From: Synchiropus splendidus
Taxonomy: Eukaryota; Chordata; Actinopteri; Syngnathiformes; Callionymidae
Assembly: GCF_027744825.2 (NCBI RefSeq)
Contig: NC_071351.1
Span: 12,907,501 to 12,971,500 of the forward strand
DNA: 64,000 nt
Direction of reading: 5' to 3'
The notes beneath the pieces are model-generated. The model was given only the letters and a program-made list of their open reading frames with translations, made no database searches and was not told where the DNA came from. The position numbers were made by a program, and so were the translations under genes. This document shows positions 49,801-62,739 of this stretch, piece by piece. Every line of letters starts with the position of its first letter. Positions within the stretch are counted from its first letter, which is position 1.

Positions 49801-52800
49801 TCGGCAAAAATTCAATACTCTGACTGAAAAATATCAGTAGTTCATGAGTTTCCATAGCCGTATTGTACTCTCCCTTAGCTAGCACCTATTGAGTATCCGT
49901 ATTTGTCTAAAGAAAGCGGTAAAAGTAGGTTTGCTGAAACCAAGTGTAGGTGTTGGAGATTGATTCTTTCAACCACCTTCCCTTTCCTTCCAAGCATCAG
50001 CGGATTTAACAAGCAAACACTGGCTGAGGTGCTTACCCTCTGAGCCACCGCAGATCAACAATATTAATTCACTCCAAATATTAGTTTTCTCCCTCATTAC
50101 CGAGCGTGGTGGTCCATGCTTGAACCCTAAGCTGTCCTCAAGGATGGAGGTAGTGGCGTGTGTGAATTAAAGCCAGCAGCGCTCTGGTTTCTCTCATCTC
50201 CAAGTTGTTTGTGTATATTGACATTGGCAATCATATATGGTTCCTTGGATCGCTCACTGAATTGTGTTGCCCTTATTTGTGCACCGTGTTTAGACAAGAG
50301 ATACGACGGCCTCACTAAAAGTAACATCGCGCTCAGCCTAAGTGGAAGAGCAGTAAATAGGGAACGCGGCCTATCGTGAAATCCCCATCTGCTGTGAAGT
50401 GGGGCGCTGACTCTTTCAATCTGGGAGGCTCTGTGTTTCCACCTCCCCAATAGTGTTCTCACTTTTTCTCCAGTTATGTCTCTCATCTTTGATCTTGCCT
50501 CTGTGGACGTTTTTATTCCTCCTGGGCAATGACTCTGGTCTACTTTGGACAAGATTCATTGATATATTTGGGCGCGGCATGATTTTAAATCAAGATGAGC
50601 GCTTGTCTTCGAAAATTAACTGCTTTAAAAGAGTGTATTTATATTTCTAGAGCAGGAAGACACGATCACAAGGCTTCAGTGAAACCATTCAGCTGACACA
50701 CGCCTTAATTACCATCTCTGCAAATGCTCCTCAGACTGATTCTACCAAAGATAAGAGAGTAAATAGCAATTCTTGGTCCTTTTTTTGATCACAATGGGCT
50801 TTTAATTCAGTTAGACCTGCAGCACAGAAAATGTCATTGGGTGTATTTCCTTATGACTGAAATAGGAAGTGAAGACATGCTGTGAAAAGGCGATGAGAAC
50901 TGAGGTAGCGTATCGAATTTATTTGAGATTCAGTAAATATTGTGTGGTGCGAACACAGGCGACGGAGAATAAGACAGTTTTTCATCTTTCTAAAATGGCC
51001 TGTCTTAATGTTAATACTGACCTACACTAAAATGGAGGCGGCAACTGAGTTTGAGTGACCCCAGATTGTGTGCCAGTTCAATATGCTTTGAAAGACAATT
51101 CATATTATTGGCAGACATGAGGATCGATCAGGGAGGGAAGCCTCATCCATACGACCTTCAGAACTGATCAAGGAATGGCGGTCGATGTGTGGAACTCGCA
51201 CACGATGTGGTGTTACTGTAGCTTTGATTCCACACTCAAAACAGACGCGCTCAGTCGCACTTACACCATTTTTTTTTTTTCCGTCTTGGACATCCCTTAG
51301 GGAGCGGCGGTTCCACATGAGACCATAGCGATAAATGAGGTCAGGATGGCAGGGTGGATTGTAGGGAGCAAACAGGAGACACTAATGAAGTATGAAGGGC
51401 TGAGCAGGGCCGTATGGTTACTGCCAAGTCCCCATTCCCTCCCCTGCAGGGAACCCGAGAGAGATGGAGGACCTTCGCAACAGGAAAGACCGCAAAGCTG
51501 ATTGAAAAAGATACCAATTTGAGACTTGGATGATAATTGTTGGGGGTCCTTTCATTTTCTATTCGTCGGGGGTGTGACAGGCAGCCAACCTTGTTGAAAA
51601 TGTCTGCGCTTATGGAATTAAAAGTCAGATAGTCCTCATATTTATGTGGTCAGCATGAAGACCACACACAGTGCTGTATCACTCTTTCAGAAAAATGATG
51701 CGATGTAAACCGACAGTCTCGATCAGCAGGCATTGCCAGGGTTACCTTGGGTGAAAGCTGCTTCTGAAAATAGTAGTTTACTCCAGTATCACTGTGCTGT
51801 ATTCATATATGCCATGAATGGATTTACGTTTACGCTAGTGCCATTTACATGGCCACCTTGTTTCGCTCTGTCCACTACTCCAGGGAAGCGGTTTCACTCA
51901 GTGAGGCAGAGAAGAATGTTCATGTCTCCACGACCCCAGTGACACCGGCACCCTTTTAGCTTGGACTCCTGTTCAAGCACACAGCTCCATTGCAACAAAC
52001 ACCTCCCAGCTGAACTCCAGAACCCCCTATTTGCTCATCGCCACCTCTGCGGTCTGATAGTTTTCTTGCTATTGGCTGCCAGCGCACACCTCTAGCCCCA
52101 TTTCTCAATCCCCCTAAGCCATACCAGAATAACCTGGGGGGTGGTTTAGTGAATGAATACCGCTCTTGTGCTGCCTGATATCTTCTTTCAATTTTCAGAT
52201 TGTTTCACGCTGTGGATTTGTAAACACTAACATTGTTTACTCAATCATATTCCCTAAAAATCCCTGGACATATGAGGCATGTTTACAGAGCTTCATAGGT
52301 CTTGAGCTGTCAGTTGCTTCCCCTGATATTCCAGTAAATATAAGCCATCTTTCATTTCTTGTGATTGGTGGGAAGGTGCCGTTGGCTATGATGAGGTGGA
52401 TTAATAAGATCAGTCACTTTGCATGGCATCTATCTTGAAAAGTGTCTGGTTTATCAGTTCGCCCTCTTGTGTCTGACTCCAGCTGACTTGATCTGCTCTG
52501 TGCAGCTTGACACCACCTTCCATCAGAAACAGATTATTCACAATTTCCTCTCCTCCTCGCAAACCCAGCCAGCGGACTCACAGGTACGTGACAGTGGCCG
52601 TCAGCACCTCTGGCAGACTCATTGCAAAACTGACACAGCTGTTCCTGGATGAATGAAGACGCTGCTTTCAATATGCATCAGTGAGCTTGCATCTGTTGTC
52701 AGGCCTTTGCTTTGACATGCCCTGAGCATGTCAGGAGCGTGGCCTTTTGCTGTCACCAGCCTCTCAGCGCGAGGTGACTGGAATTGTTTGGATGTGTCCC

Positions 52801-55800
52801 TTGGATGACCCTCCTCAGCCCCCCTTCTTCAAGTAAACATATGTGGTTGTCGCAAAATGTTTCAAAGCCCAAACAATCCGGCAGTACATCAGAGTTTTAT
52901 TGAAGAATATCGATCATCTGGTCTGAGGTACTTATGAGTCAGAAGTACACAGTAGATGCAAGCTTTAAAAATGTGTCCGCTGAAAGAACTGACGTCCAAA
53001 ACGACAATACCAGGAGTCATCGGGCTCCTACCACAATATATAGCTCTGGTCACAGCAGTATAGGGAGGCCAGATTTGCCCAAGAACCTGCATGAAACGTG
53101 TTTCATTCATGCACCGATAAGCGCTCTATAGGCTGCATCTTTCATCCCTGCCACTAAAATCGTCAATCTGCATTGGCTCCGCCCTCCATCTCTCCATAGA
53201 TGTATGTTTTTGCCAGCCCAGGACTCGACTGAGGCTGCGATAATAAAATAATAACTCTTATCAAACCGTTGCAGATAGAGTGGAGGCTTCCTCTTTTCCT
53301 CCCTTCGCTGCTTTCTAGTCTTTAGTGTTGCTTGTCTGTGTGCTCCACACTCTCAGGCTGATTCCTGAACTGAATCTTGCTGCCATTGGGGCGAAACAGC
53401 CAGTGCTGTAGCTGTTGCTGTAGAAGTAGCCAGTAATAATCGATCTGTGGTGAACCACATTGCAGACTCTGCTTATACTGACTCCAGTCGGGGAAACTGT
53501 TGGACTGAACTTATGAGTTCTGCACTCCATAAAGAAGGTCATATGCATTTTGGGAGAAAAGAACTCTGAAAAGTGAGATAGAAATGGGAAACAGTGGCGG
53601 GATATTCTTGCTAATTTTGTATGCACGAGTCATGCAATACAGATTTTCAGTGGAATATATTGTGGCTTGACAATTAAAAAACAAATAATTAAATAAAGTT
53701 AAAAACATTCTGTATCTTTAAATGACTCTTCTCCCCCACCCTCCTTGTTATTCAGTGTGATGCTCTCTCCTTGACAGTAAAATATAGCTTTCTCCTTTCT
53801 CATTGACTGCTTCCTTTTTCTCCGTCTGTCTGCTGCGGACTCACCGTTTAAAAGGACATTAAAATAGATATGAGATAAACAGGGAAAACGGTGGCGAGAG
53901 AAACGGATGAAAGGCTGATTGGAGTGAAGGAAGCGTATGAAGGTGTGAAGAAGCGAGCAGCCAGAACCCTAAGTGATGCTGACGGGGACAAATTTGCTCC
54001 AGAGATGTGGAATTGTGCTGTGTGTAATTGAAACTGCAGAGCAGTGGGGAAAAAAAAAAAGTTATTTGCTATGAAATCCAGGGCTTTGACTGCGCCCCAA
54101 AAGTCACACCTGCTACTTTAAATTCCCATTGGCTGTTTCACTTTTGTCTTCAGATTTAAATGGTTTGGTCTCCCTTGAAGTGTCTTATTTTCTTTTCCTC
54201 CTCCGCCCCCCCAAACTTGGATTTAAAGTCTCTATATAAATCATCATTATTTCCTACATTTTACCTTTTCCGTCCCATCAGGGCGATTCATTGACCAACC
54301 CCTCTCTTAGCTTTCCAACCGCAGTAACTATTGTGTCCAGCCTCGGCTGTTCCCACCCACTGCAGGCTTCCTTCTGTTGCTGTATTCCCACTAAACAGAA
54401 GCAGCAGGCGGTGATGCTCTGAGCCAACAAATGAGCGGCGATAATTTAATTTCATACCTTTTCATTTAGCCACCAATAAGCCAAGGCGCAGACTGGCAAT
54501 GTGCGTTCCATAAATTTCCCATGCTTGCTGCCTTTTTCGGGGCGTTGAAGAATCCCACTGGTTTTGGATGGGGTGAAATGAAGGTGATGTCAAAGGAAGA
54601 GCAGAAAGACACATCAGCCGTAATGACATGTATTTATATTACAATTTTAGCAATCATTTTGACTACTAGAACTATGACGGAAAGCTTGGTGTGTCAAACT
54701 TTAATAAATATTTGCTGAGCAGTCGCAGTTTCCCAAAAGAACAAGTTTGCAGACCTCATAGCATTACTTGATGGGCTGTGTTTGGCCCCCGTGCCTTGAC
54801 TTTGACACACGGTTCTGTGGTTGAAAGCTCTGCTCTGCTCACCGCTCCACAGTCCTACGTGCCATATTGCTGCCAGATATTGAATTTGTGTGAGAAAGCC
54901 CTGCCCTGCCAACAATCGAATCACTTCAACAAGGCCCACATCACAGCATCATCTACTCTCCATTAGCTACTATCTTTTGGTCAAGCAAAACGTTGCTTGG
55001 GTCTTTTCCGTTCTGCTTCAAATCAAATCAATATCCCCGCAGGGACAGAGATTATCGATCGCCCCATCATCCATGGTCCCTCACAGAACCAGATAAAAGA
55101 CGCTAGATTTGTTGTGCTAGTTAAAGAAAGTTGAAAACTGCCCAATAGAATGCATAAATAATAAACATCTCATTTTCTATGGTTTCGTGGCGTCCAGTCT
55201 TTCTTATGTACTGCACTCCACACTCTTATAAACAAACATTTAAACCTGAGAAACTGAACGCCCAGGTAGCTCTAGTGAAGATGAGACAGATGTGAAAGCC
55301 TCTGCGCTCAGAGTCAACGTTACCCCTGAGAGCTGTTTTGACAGCAGCAGCTCCGAGCTCAGACCACATTACAGCTCTGGTTTCCAAATGGGCATGAAGG
55401 CATATTTGAATACAAACATCATGAATGGGATGACGTGGTGGAGGATGATCGCACGTTTCCATCTCTGGGAAAATTCACAGTCCTCAGGTCACGTTGTAAT
55501 AATGATAGTTCCGCCGCAAGCCTCGACCCGGAGTGTCCGTGCCTTGTCTCTCATTTGATCTGCTTGATCGGAGTCTTCCCGAAGGCTGCTCCTCTTGGAT
55601 AGCTAGTTTGACTTGAGAGTGTTGTGTGCAAGAATGCTGGCAACCCTTCACCCAAGCAGGACTGTTTTATGACCAAAGTCAGTTTACAGCCGATAGGTCA
55701 GTTTGCTATTATAAGCGTTACAGACGACAGAATTTAAAGCAGAGCCCAATCTATTGCCACCAAATACCACATAGTGATGGAGGCGAGCGCTCACCTCTAA

Positions 55801-56623
55801 ACTCTTCAAAGCTTTGTTAGGTCAAAGTGCAACATCGCAATCTTAAAGTAAACACAAATGTCTATTTCCCTAGCAAATAATAGCTCATTCACGCTGTTCA
55901 GGAATAAACTAGTATGCGGTTTAAACTGTAATCTTTTGCTGTATTTACGACGCAGCTCCATACAAGTGTACATGAATGTTGGCTGAATTTGCTCTTCTGT
56001 TGTGATATTGATGTCTTAATAAAAAAGAAGGTCTCAGCTTATGACACCGTAAACGGAGGTTCTGCCGGAAAAATGCATGAAACGCAATATGAAATGTTTA
56101 CCGACGATAAATATTTCAGTGGCAAGCGCACGTGCGGTTACGGCGAGCTGTCTGTAATTAAAAAAACATGTTTACCTCCCGGTAGATTTCACATATTAAT
56201 TCCGCTGTATATTGGACATTAATTCTGCTACATGTGGTCTACATCCTGGGGGGAAACATTTAACCTGGACTTGTTTTCATTGAAAGCTTAGGGTTGAATT
56301 CATTTTTCAGCATCAATTTCTAATTCAAACTACAAAGTTAGCTTGTCTTGTGATATTTTTGGGGCGTGTGTGAGGTCTTCCCAGTGTAAGGGAGCGGTGC
56401 GGCGCATCTAGAATTGCTGGTTTAGAAGCTCATTTTCTGTTTGCCACACAGGCCCAAACTCAGAAACGGCAGGATCTTTCTCGACTGGTCATCACTGCTC
56501 ACACTTCATATTGGTCTGTTTCAGTTCCAGTCCTTCCACTTCATTTCTGTCATTCGTTGTGAAGGACTTTCAGAGGTAGAGATAACAAGTGTGTGGCAGA
56601 CGAGCACTCGTAGTACCCCTCCT
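46890..56623. other. Intronic stretch, mostly featureless
   Basis: T-runs at about 47758-47773, 48761-48771 and 49560-49574, and A-runs near 54050. A fragment at 49322-49340 (CCGGTTTCCTCCCTGCC) recalls the fish repeat seen at 24597 but is too short to assign. CTTCTTTCAATTTTCAG at 52183-52199 is a good acceptor, but the frame after it stops quickly in the required phase. No gene supported. Confidence 0.4.
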
Positions 56624-56651
56624 AAAAAAAAAAAAAAAAAAAAAAAAAAAA
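56624..56651 (+). repeat. Poly-A tract of 28 A
   Basis: An uninterrupted run, the longest homopolymer in the window, preceded by CCCCTCCT. No LINE or SINE body is recognisable just upstream. Confidence 0.9.
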
Positions 56652-59639
56652 GAAAGCTGAGTGCTGGAAGCTAATGTGTTTGACCCTTTCCTCCATGTTG
56701 AAGTGCTTCAACACACTTGCAGGCGAATACATCAGCATGTTTATTAGAGAGTGCATCATATTTCTTCTGGGGTTCAGAGAAAAATGTGATTTGCTGAACA
56801 CAATCTCCTTCCAAGTGACTGATCTTTATTGGAATACTTCACTTATAAACAACTCCTTTTTCCTCTAAATCTATTTTCTCTTCAGTCACCAGACGATTTT
56901 TTTTTTTTTTGACTTTTCATTTGTATCTGATTTATTTCATTTTCACGTCTTAGCCTCTCATGTCAACACGAGCTTGGCGACGTTTGTGGCGAATTATGAA
57001 ATATTTGTGTGTCACAGCTGCGCTTGATCGAGTCTGTGTGGGTTTGTTGAGATTCCAGCTGAAGCCATTAAAAATGAAATCACCTCAAAATATGTTGCTT
57101 TTGGGATCAGCTCTGTCTGACTTGAAAGGGTTGTTGATTCTAGATGCTCCCATTATCTTTTATATGTGTCCCACATGGGCGTTCCCAGGCCGACTTTTAG
57201 CACACAGCACCCCCGCTGGCCAGGTAGTGAATCGCTTCTGAGGATTCACTGAATCGATACCGAATTGGGGAAGGTAGGATTGCAATGAAAACAGGACCAT
57301 ATTTCGACTTGAGGGTGGTGTGGGCGGAGCTTCTTCGTTGACCTGAACTTTCGACAGCTACACCCCATCGGTTGTCACCGAAGAAATGAGTGATGAGGGT
57401 CAGCGCTCAGGTTAAGTGACCGGGCTCCAAATCCATTGTCCCGAGAAACAAGCCACCACAGTCTTTCCAGTCGAGCTCTTTCACACAGATTGCACATCGA
57501 TATGCACACAGGTGAGAAGATGGCGAACAATATCGGGCATAAATGGAAAGGTAGATGCACACAGATTTGCACATTGGCGCTAGGTAAGTGAGCTTATCCC
57601 CCCGGGGCGGAAGCTGAGTGGCTGCTCAGCGATCAGTGAAATAGAGTGTTGCTCAGCTAAGAGTGAGCTTCATTTTCCAGTATCTTTCTTGCTGAGAAAG
57701 ACGCCGGCTCTAGTATCAACACTCCGGAGATTCTTATCCTCACGGGTGAGCAAGTCCAGTGGCCTTCAGACCCTGCGCTGTAATTCTAGTGGGGAGTTTG
57801 GTGTGAAAGCGCGGAGCCCCTAACATATAAATATGTCGTATGAATAGCTTTCATGAAGTATCTTTACTGTTCCGGATTATGGTTTCAAAAGGATACATTT
57901 TACAATTGACATTTTGATATTGGAGAATTCACCTGCCAAGGGATTTCGGCGGCCATGCTTTCCCTCCTCCATGTGTGTGTTGGTTTTGTGTATATGTGTG
58001 ACTGTGTTTGTGTCAGGTCAGTGTGTAGCAGAGGGCGGTGTCAGTTCTAATCTGGGACATGGAAGGGATGGAAAGGTCAACCCTGCACCAAAACCCAGAC
58101 AGACACACGAACGCACAATGGAGCCGATGATAAGCTCACATATAGACACACTGAAGAGCACGCACACAAAGAAGATATTTATAAAAGAACAGGACACGGA
58201 CGCAAAGGTCAAGATTCACACAGGGAATTTGGTGTATGACACTGATCTTGCGTGTGGCCATGTGTGCTAGGTGCTTGTCGATTGAGTTCCCTCCGCTGGT
58301 ATTTGGATGCCTTCGGATCGTCCTCAGGGGAGGGAGAGACAATGTAACATTGTGGAGTGAGACGGAGAAGAGGAGTGAGCCAAGACAGCTGAGTGTGAAT
58401 TTCCTTTAAGTGCTCCATTTAGTGAGTCATTATTTTCGCTAAAGCCGCAAAGAGCATCTTGTTCCCCAAAGGAGTCACTCTCACCCGCCTCTTCTTCCAT
58501 CGTGCCATTGGTTTTTAAATGAGTTTTCGCGCACACCTGCTGCTCTGGGAGTATTTTGGGGGGGTACCCGACACCCCACATCAGTGGGTTTTTCATAAAT
58601 AATGATGAGCACAATGATCATTCCACTGTCTGTTTCTGGACAGTCTCCACCTTGAATGACTCTTGCCACCGTTGATCCAAGCTGAAGGATGCTTTACAGA
58701 GCTGTATTGCTTACTCATGCGTGCACGTGTTAAGGTGGTGAGTCTGTGGAATCCGTCCGCAGCCATACAATCAGCTCAGTGTGATAAACAGGATGATGCA
58801 GAGAACAAACCTTCCTGTCAGTGCAAATAAACATCTGCGGGGAGCTTCAGGGCAAGTGGGCCTTCTTTCTCTCGCACACACCGATAACAGCCAAACAGAC
58901 ATTGACTCACAAACGTCTTAATTCTCACACCCGCTAATTGAGGGATGGGAAATTACATTTACTTAGGAGCCACATTGAATCCTGGAAGTGCAATGAGAGA
59001 CTGGAGACAAAAGAAACAAAGACAGGAATCCTTCACTTGAGAGGAAAATGTTCATGAATGAAAGAACTTCAGCAAACAAGGACACCGTATTCTGCACTAG
59101 AAAATCTTTTTTATGATTCGCAATACCCTTGATCGCAGTAATTCCAATGAGCTCGATGCGACAGTTGGCGGCAGTAGCATTCTCAAAGTCGCTTGGACGA
59201 CACAGAGAAAGAAGAAAGTTGTTCAAAAGGACAGCTAGCAGGTCCATTAGTCAACATGTCCTGAAAATGAATTTGAAATTTTTGCTTTCAGCCCAGCCAG
59301 TAAGCACGAGGATGAGTCGAAGTAATAACTTCAGGAATAAAAACAGATAGTTCATCTTAAAAAATCCAAATAAATGTTGAACTAAATGAATATATTGGTG
59401 AAATATTAGAGTTTAGTGTAAAAGTACAAAACAAAGGCCTGACATTGACTCTGCTTTTTTATTTATCACAAAGGAAAATGGAGAAAACGAAGTCCTTTGT
59501 TTGTTTGATCAGTTTTACTGGCAAAAGGTCCCATGTGGCCCCTAATCAGCCCTGAGGTAAGGTTTCATTCATTAGTCAGGTGCTTTCTGAAGTGGAAAAG
59601 TCAAATTATCTATTCAGAAATTGACCTTGTTGAAGTGCC
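56652..59639. other. Intronic stretch, no feature recognised
   Basis: TG/CA-rich near 57970-58020 and 58080-58200. The open frames on both strands there reflect that composition. Confidence 0.4.
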
Positions 59640-59990
59640 TGCAATTAAAAAATAATTCCTTACTGAATTATTTTCCTTTTCTTAATTGTGAATACGTCTT
59701 TTTAAATGTTACTTTTGTGTTATTTTCCTTTTTTTAAATTACGCCTTTGAAAATGTTCAGACTTTAAAACTTTACATTTTATTATTTTCCTTTTTTAAAA
59801 TTTTCACTCCCACAAAATTTTATTTTTCTATTTTCTTTTATATTACATCTTTTCAGATTTTCCCTCAGACCTTTTAATAAAAAAAAAACATTTTTTTTTT
59901 ACATCTTTTTAAAACCGTCCCACTCACACTTTAGCATTTTTTATTTGTATTTTTATTTTTATCATGGCCTAAAATTTTCCCTCTCATATT
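59640..59990. repeat. AT-rich degenerate tandem array
   Basis: The phrase TATTTTCCTTTT, followed by A/T runs and then TTACGTCTTTT- or TTACATCTTTT-like words, recurs at irregular intervals of about 45-75 bases, with CCTCTCA, CCCTCAGAC or CCCACTCAC blocks between. The units are too diverged for a fixed period by eye, but the recurrence is clear over at least four copies. Confidence 0.55.
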
Positions 59991-62739
59991 TAATAGTCTC
60001 AAAAATCGAGGCGGAATGTGCTGTAAAATCAGTAGAAGTTGGTGGCGATAATGGATATTATTGGTAGGGAGGGAGACCAACAGAGGACGACTCATTGCGA
60101 CGGACTTGTCAGGCATGTTACTCTCTCTTTTTTTCCCTACCTGGAAAACAAAGGCCTTTGCTCGCTCTGCTTCCCGAGATAAGCAGATTGGTTTGTCTTT
60201 AGTTGAAGACAAAGGCAGCTCAGTCCACACAAAGGTTTATAAAATGGTTCCAGCGCACTGATGGAGCTCGGCGGAAAAAGCCTTTACCTGTAGCGTCTGA
60301 AAATGCCACTTCCCAGATCACCGATTAAGACATGCAAATGTCTGCCCTGATCATAGCTCATTTCCACACCAGCATGAGACTCAATCATGTGTCTGCTTCG
60401 CGGAGCGTCCATTTAAAAAGAAAACCAGTCCAAACCTCATTTCTTTCACATCAGAAAGAGACAACAAGTCAGTATCACTCCACTTTTCATATTTGATGGC
60501 AAATGTTTCATTTCTGGTTGAACTTGATGTCAGCTGCATTTCGCTTCACTGCCTTTTTCTCGCTCCCCTTCTGTCTCTTTTCATCTTGCAGAACAATGAG
60601 TGGTTCAGCAGACTTTGTGGCTCCACTAAGCGCTTGAAATGCTAATCTAAATTGATCTGGATGGGGGTATTAAAAAAAAAAAAAAAAAAATGGGGGTGAT
60701 TGCTGTCAGGGTACACAGTGTGGGGCTGATTCGGAGCGGCATTAATATTAATGGTGGATGCCCATCACCGACAGCAAGTCACTGGCGGTCCCGCGATTGC
60801 TCGCTGAATACTAAGCAAATGAATCTGTGAGTGATCAGTTCAGACACACACAAACACAGCCAAAGCAGCGGGTGATTGAGAAATCTAATTGGAAATGTAA
60901 ACAGAGGCGTTGATGTGCGTAGTTACAGGGTAGATTAGACGGGACGCTTTTACCTGGTTGGGCTTTATTACAGATCTAATGGAAGATGTCGGTGCTGGCA
61001 AAAACACTGACATTGACAAGGTAATATAAAGAGCTGGCAAATGAAATAGTCAAAGGCGCTTCCCTAAACGCCGCTCATGTCCATAGAGGAACACTCTATA
61101 AACACACTTGTTTGTCATTGTGCACAGGCTGTGGAAGCGCACATGGACAGGTCGGTTTACAGGCCGCATTCAGAGCTTTTTGGTCGTGTCGTTTCGGATG
61201 TGTGCAGCTGTGTCAATGGTGGTGCCACAGAGGGGCCGCTGGAGCCTCACCTCTTTCTGGAGGTTTTAGCGGGGGCTTTATTTTGTCACCTGCCTCTGTT
61301 TCTCCTTGTAATTGGTGTCAATCGCTGCTATGGTATTATGGGATTGATGTGCAGCTGACTGGTTTCTCCCATGTAAAGTCTGGATGAAAAACTGAATGTT
61401 TAAAAAGCATTGGTGACTGAAAAGGCTGTGAAGTTCTCTGGCAATATGAAACTCCCTCGACTTCAAATTCACTCACCAAATGAGTGGACGAGATATTCAA
61501 TCTGAATGGACCTGGAAGACCTTGACATGGAATGGAAACATTTATTTACGAGTAGAGCACAACATTATTCATGATTTTCCGGGCGACTGTGAAAGCATCT
61601 TTGATAAATGTTGCTGCTTATGTTTCTGAATTCTATTAAAGTCGACCGCCGTTTCGACAAAAGGATCTGTTTTCATTCAATCCAATGTCACAATATGAAA
61701 TTAGATGAGATTATTCCGCCACATTCTGAAGCAAAGATCATGCAAAGATTTGTCCTTATCAACCCTGAAACAGAGTTTGTGATCGACTGCAAGCCCAGGC
61801 AAGTAACATCTTACAAACTGACCCCTGGGCACAAACAGACAGCCTCCTCCCCCTCAGTCTTTTGAAGGGTGCTATTGGCTAAGCAGGGCACGTATGTATT
61901 GATGCACAGAGTTGGCAGTCTGCAGACGAGATCCACGGAACATCCAGGGCCGTGACGAAAATCAATGGTTCCCACCGTTGCTTGCTCTAACTGATCTGAG
62001 GGCAAAGGACATATCCTGTTTATCATTTCATTATCAGCGTGATCGAACTTTTTCTTTGACAAACACTATGATAATCCAGTTTTGCTCACAGCTCCACAGT
62101 TTTCTCTTGAGACTTTTAAGAGTCATTTATTACAAATCTTCCTAAACCAGGCCAGACTGATAAAATATAACAGCTCGATTACATTTTTGTGGATTAAAGC
62201 AGAGCACGACAGCGAGAGCTTCAGAAGTTACTTGACTGCTTTAAAGCAGGGATCAAACAGTGGACTACATATTCCCTTAACATCAAGATACACAAATTTG
62301 ATGTTAACTAAAGGGACTTTTTCGCTCATAACTTTGGTGTTTGTAATGAGGAGTGACTTGACGAAAATGAGATGTGATGACGTGGTTACCCAACGTTGCC
62401 AGTGACACTTGACTACACATTGAAGAGACGGGTCATATATTGGTGGGATCACATTCTGAAAACATTGGTGAGATCCTGGAGTACTGTCTGGAGCACAAAT
62501 GGTTGACTTAGAAGGCCGGTTGAGGAGTAGTGTTGTGCATCTTTTGACATCAGTATCGCTGAAATCCATGCTGTTCTTGTCAGTGAGAGTGGAAAGACCA
62601 CTTGGCTGCTCGCCCCACCACACAAGCCGAGAACACCTGGACATTGCACTTAAAAAACAATCAGGGGCGGAGCCAGCATTGGACAAGCTGACTGCATAAG
62701 TCCAGAGCTCCCTATTTGTACTTGGAAAAAAAAAACTAA
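59991..62739. other. Intronic stretch, no further feature recognised
   Basis: Contains a very strong splice acceptor at 60571-60592 (TTCTGTCTCTTTTCATCTTGCAG) that does not lead into a frame compatible with exon 2, and a poly-A run at 60672-60690. The short frames at 61077-61387 have no domain. Confidence 0.4.
60672..60690 (+). repeat. Poly-A tract of 19 A between short direct repeats
   Basis: The run is flanked by TGGGGGT on the left (60662-60668) and TGGGGGT on the right (from 60691). The only other sequence between the repeats is ATT. Confidence 0.85.

Noticed and set aside
50127..50552. 141-codon minus-strand frame
   Set aside because: No domain, overlapping open + frame, no splice or promoter context; taken as chance.
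52183..52240. Acceptor CTTCTTTCAATTTTCAG as candidate exon start
   Set aside because: In the required phase the frame stops after about nine codons, with no family resemblance.
60571..60650. Very strong splice acceptor (TTCTGTCTCTTTTCATCTTGCAG) as candidate cadherin exon 3
   Set aside because: Entering in phase 1, as exon 2 requires, gives a stop at the third codon (AA CAA TGA), and no frame resembles the cadherin prodomain.
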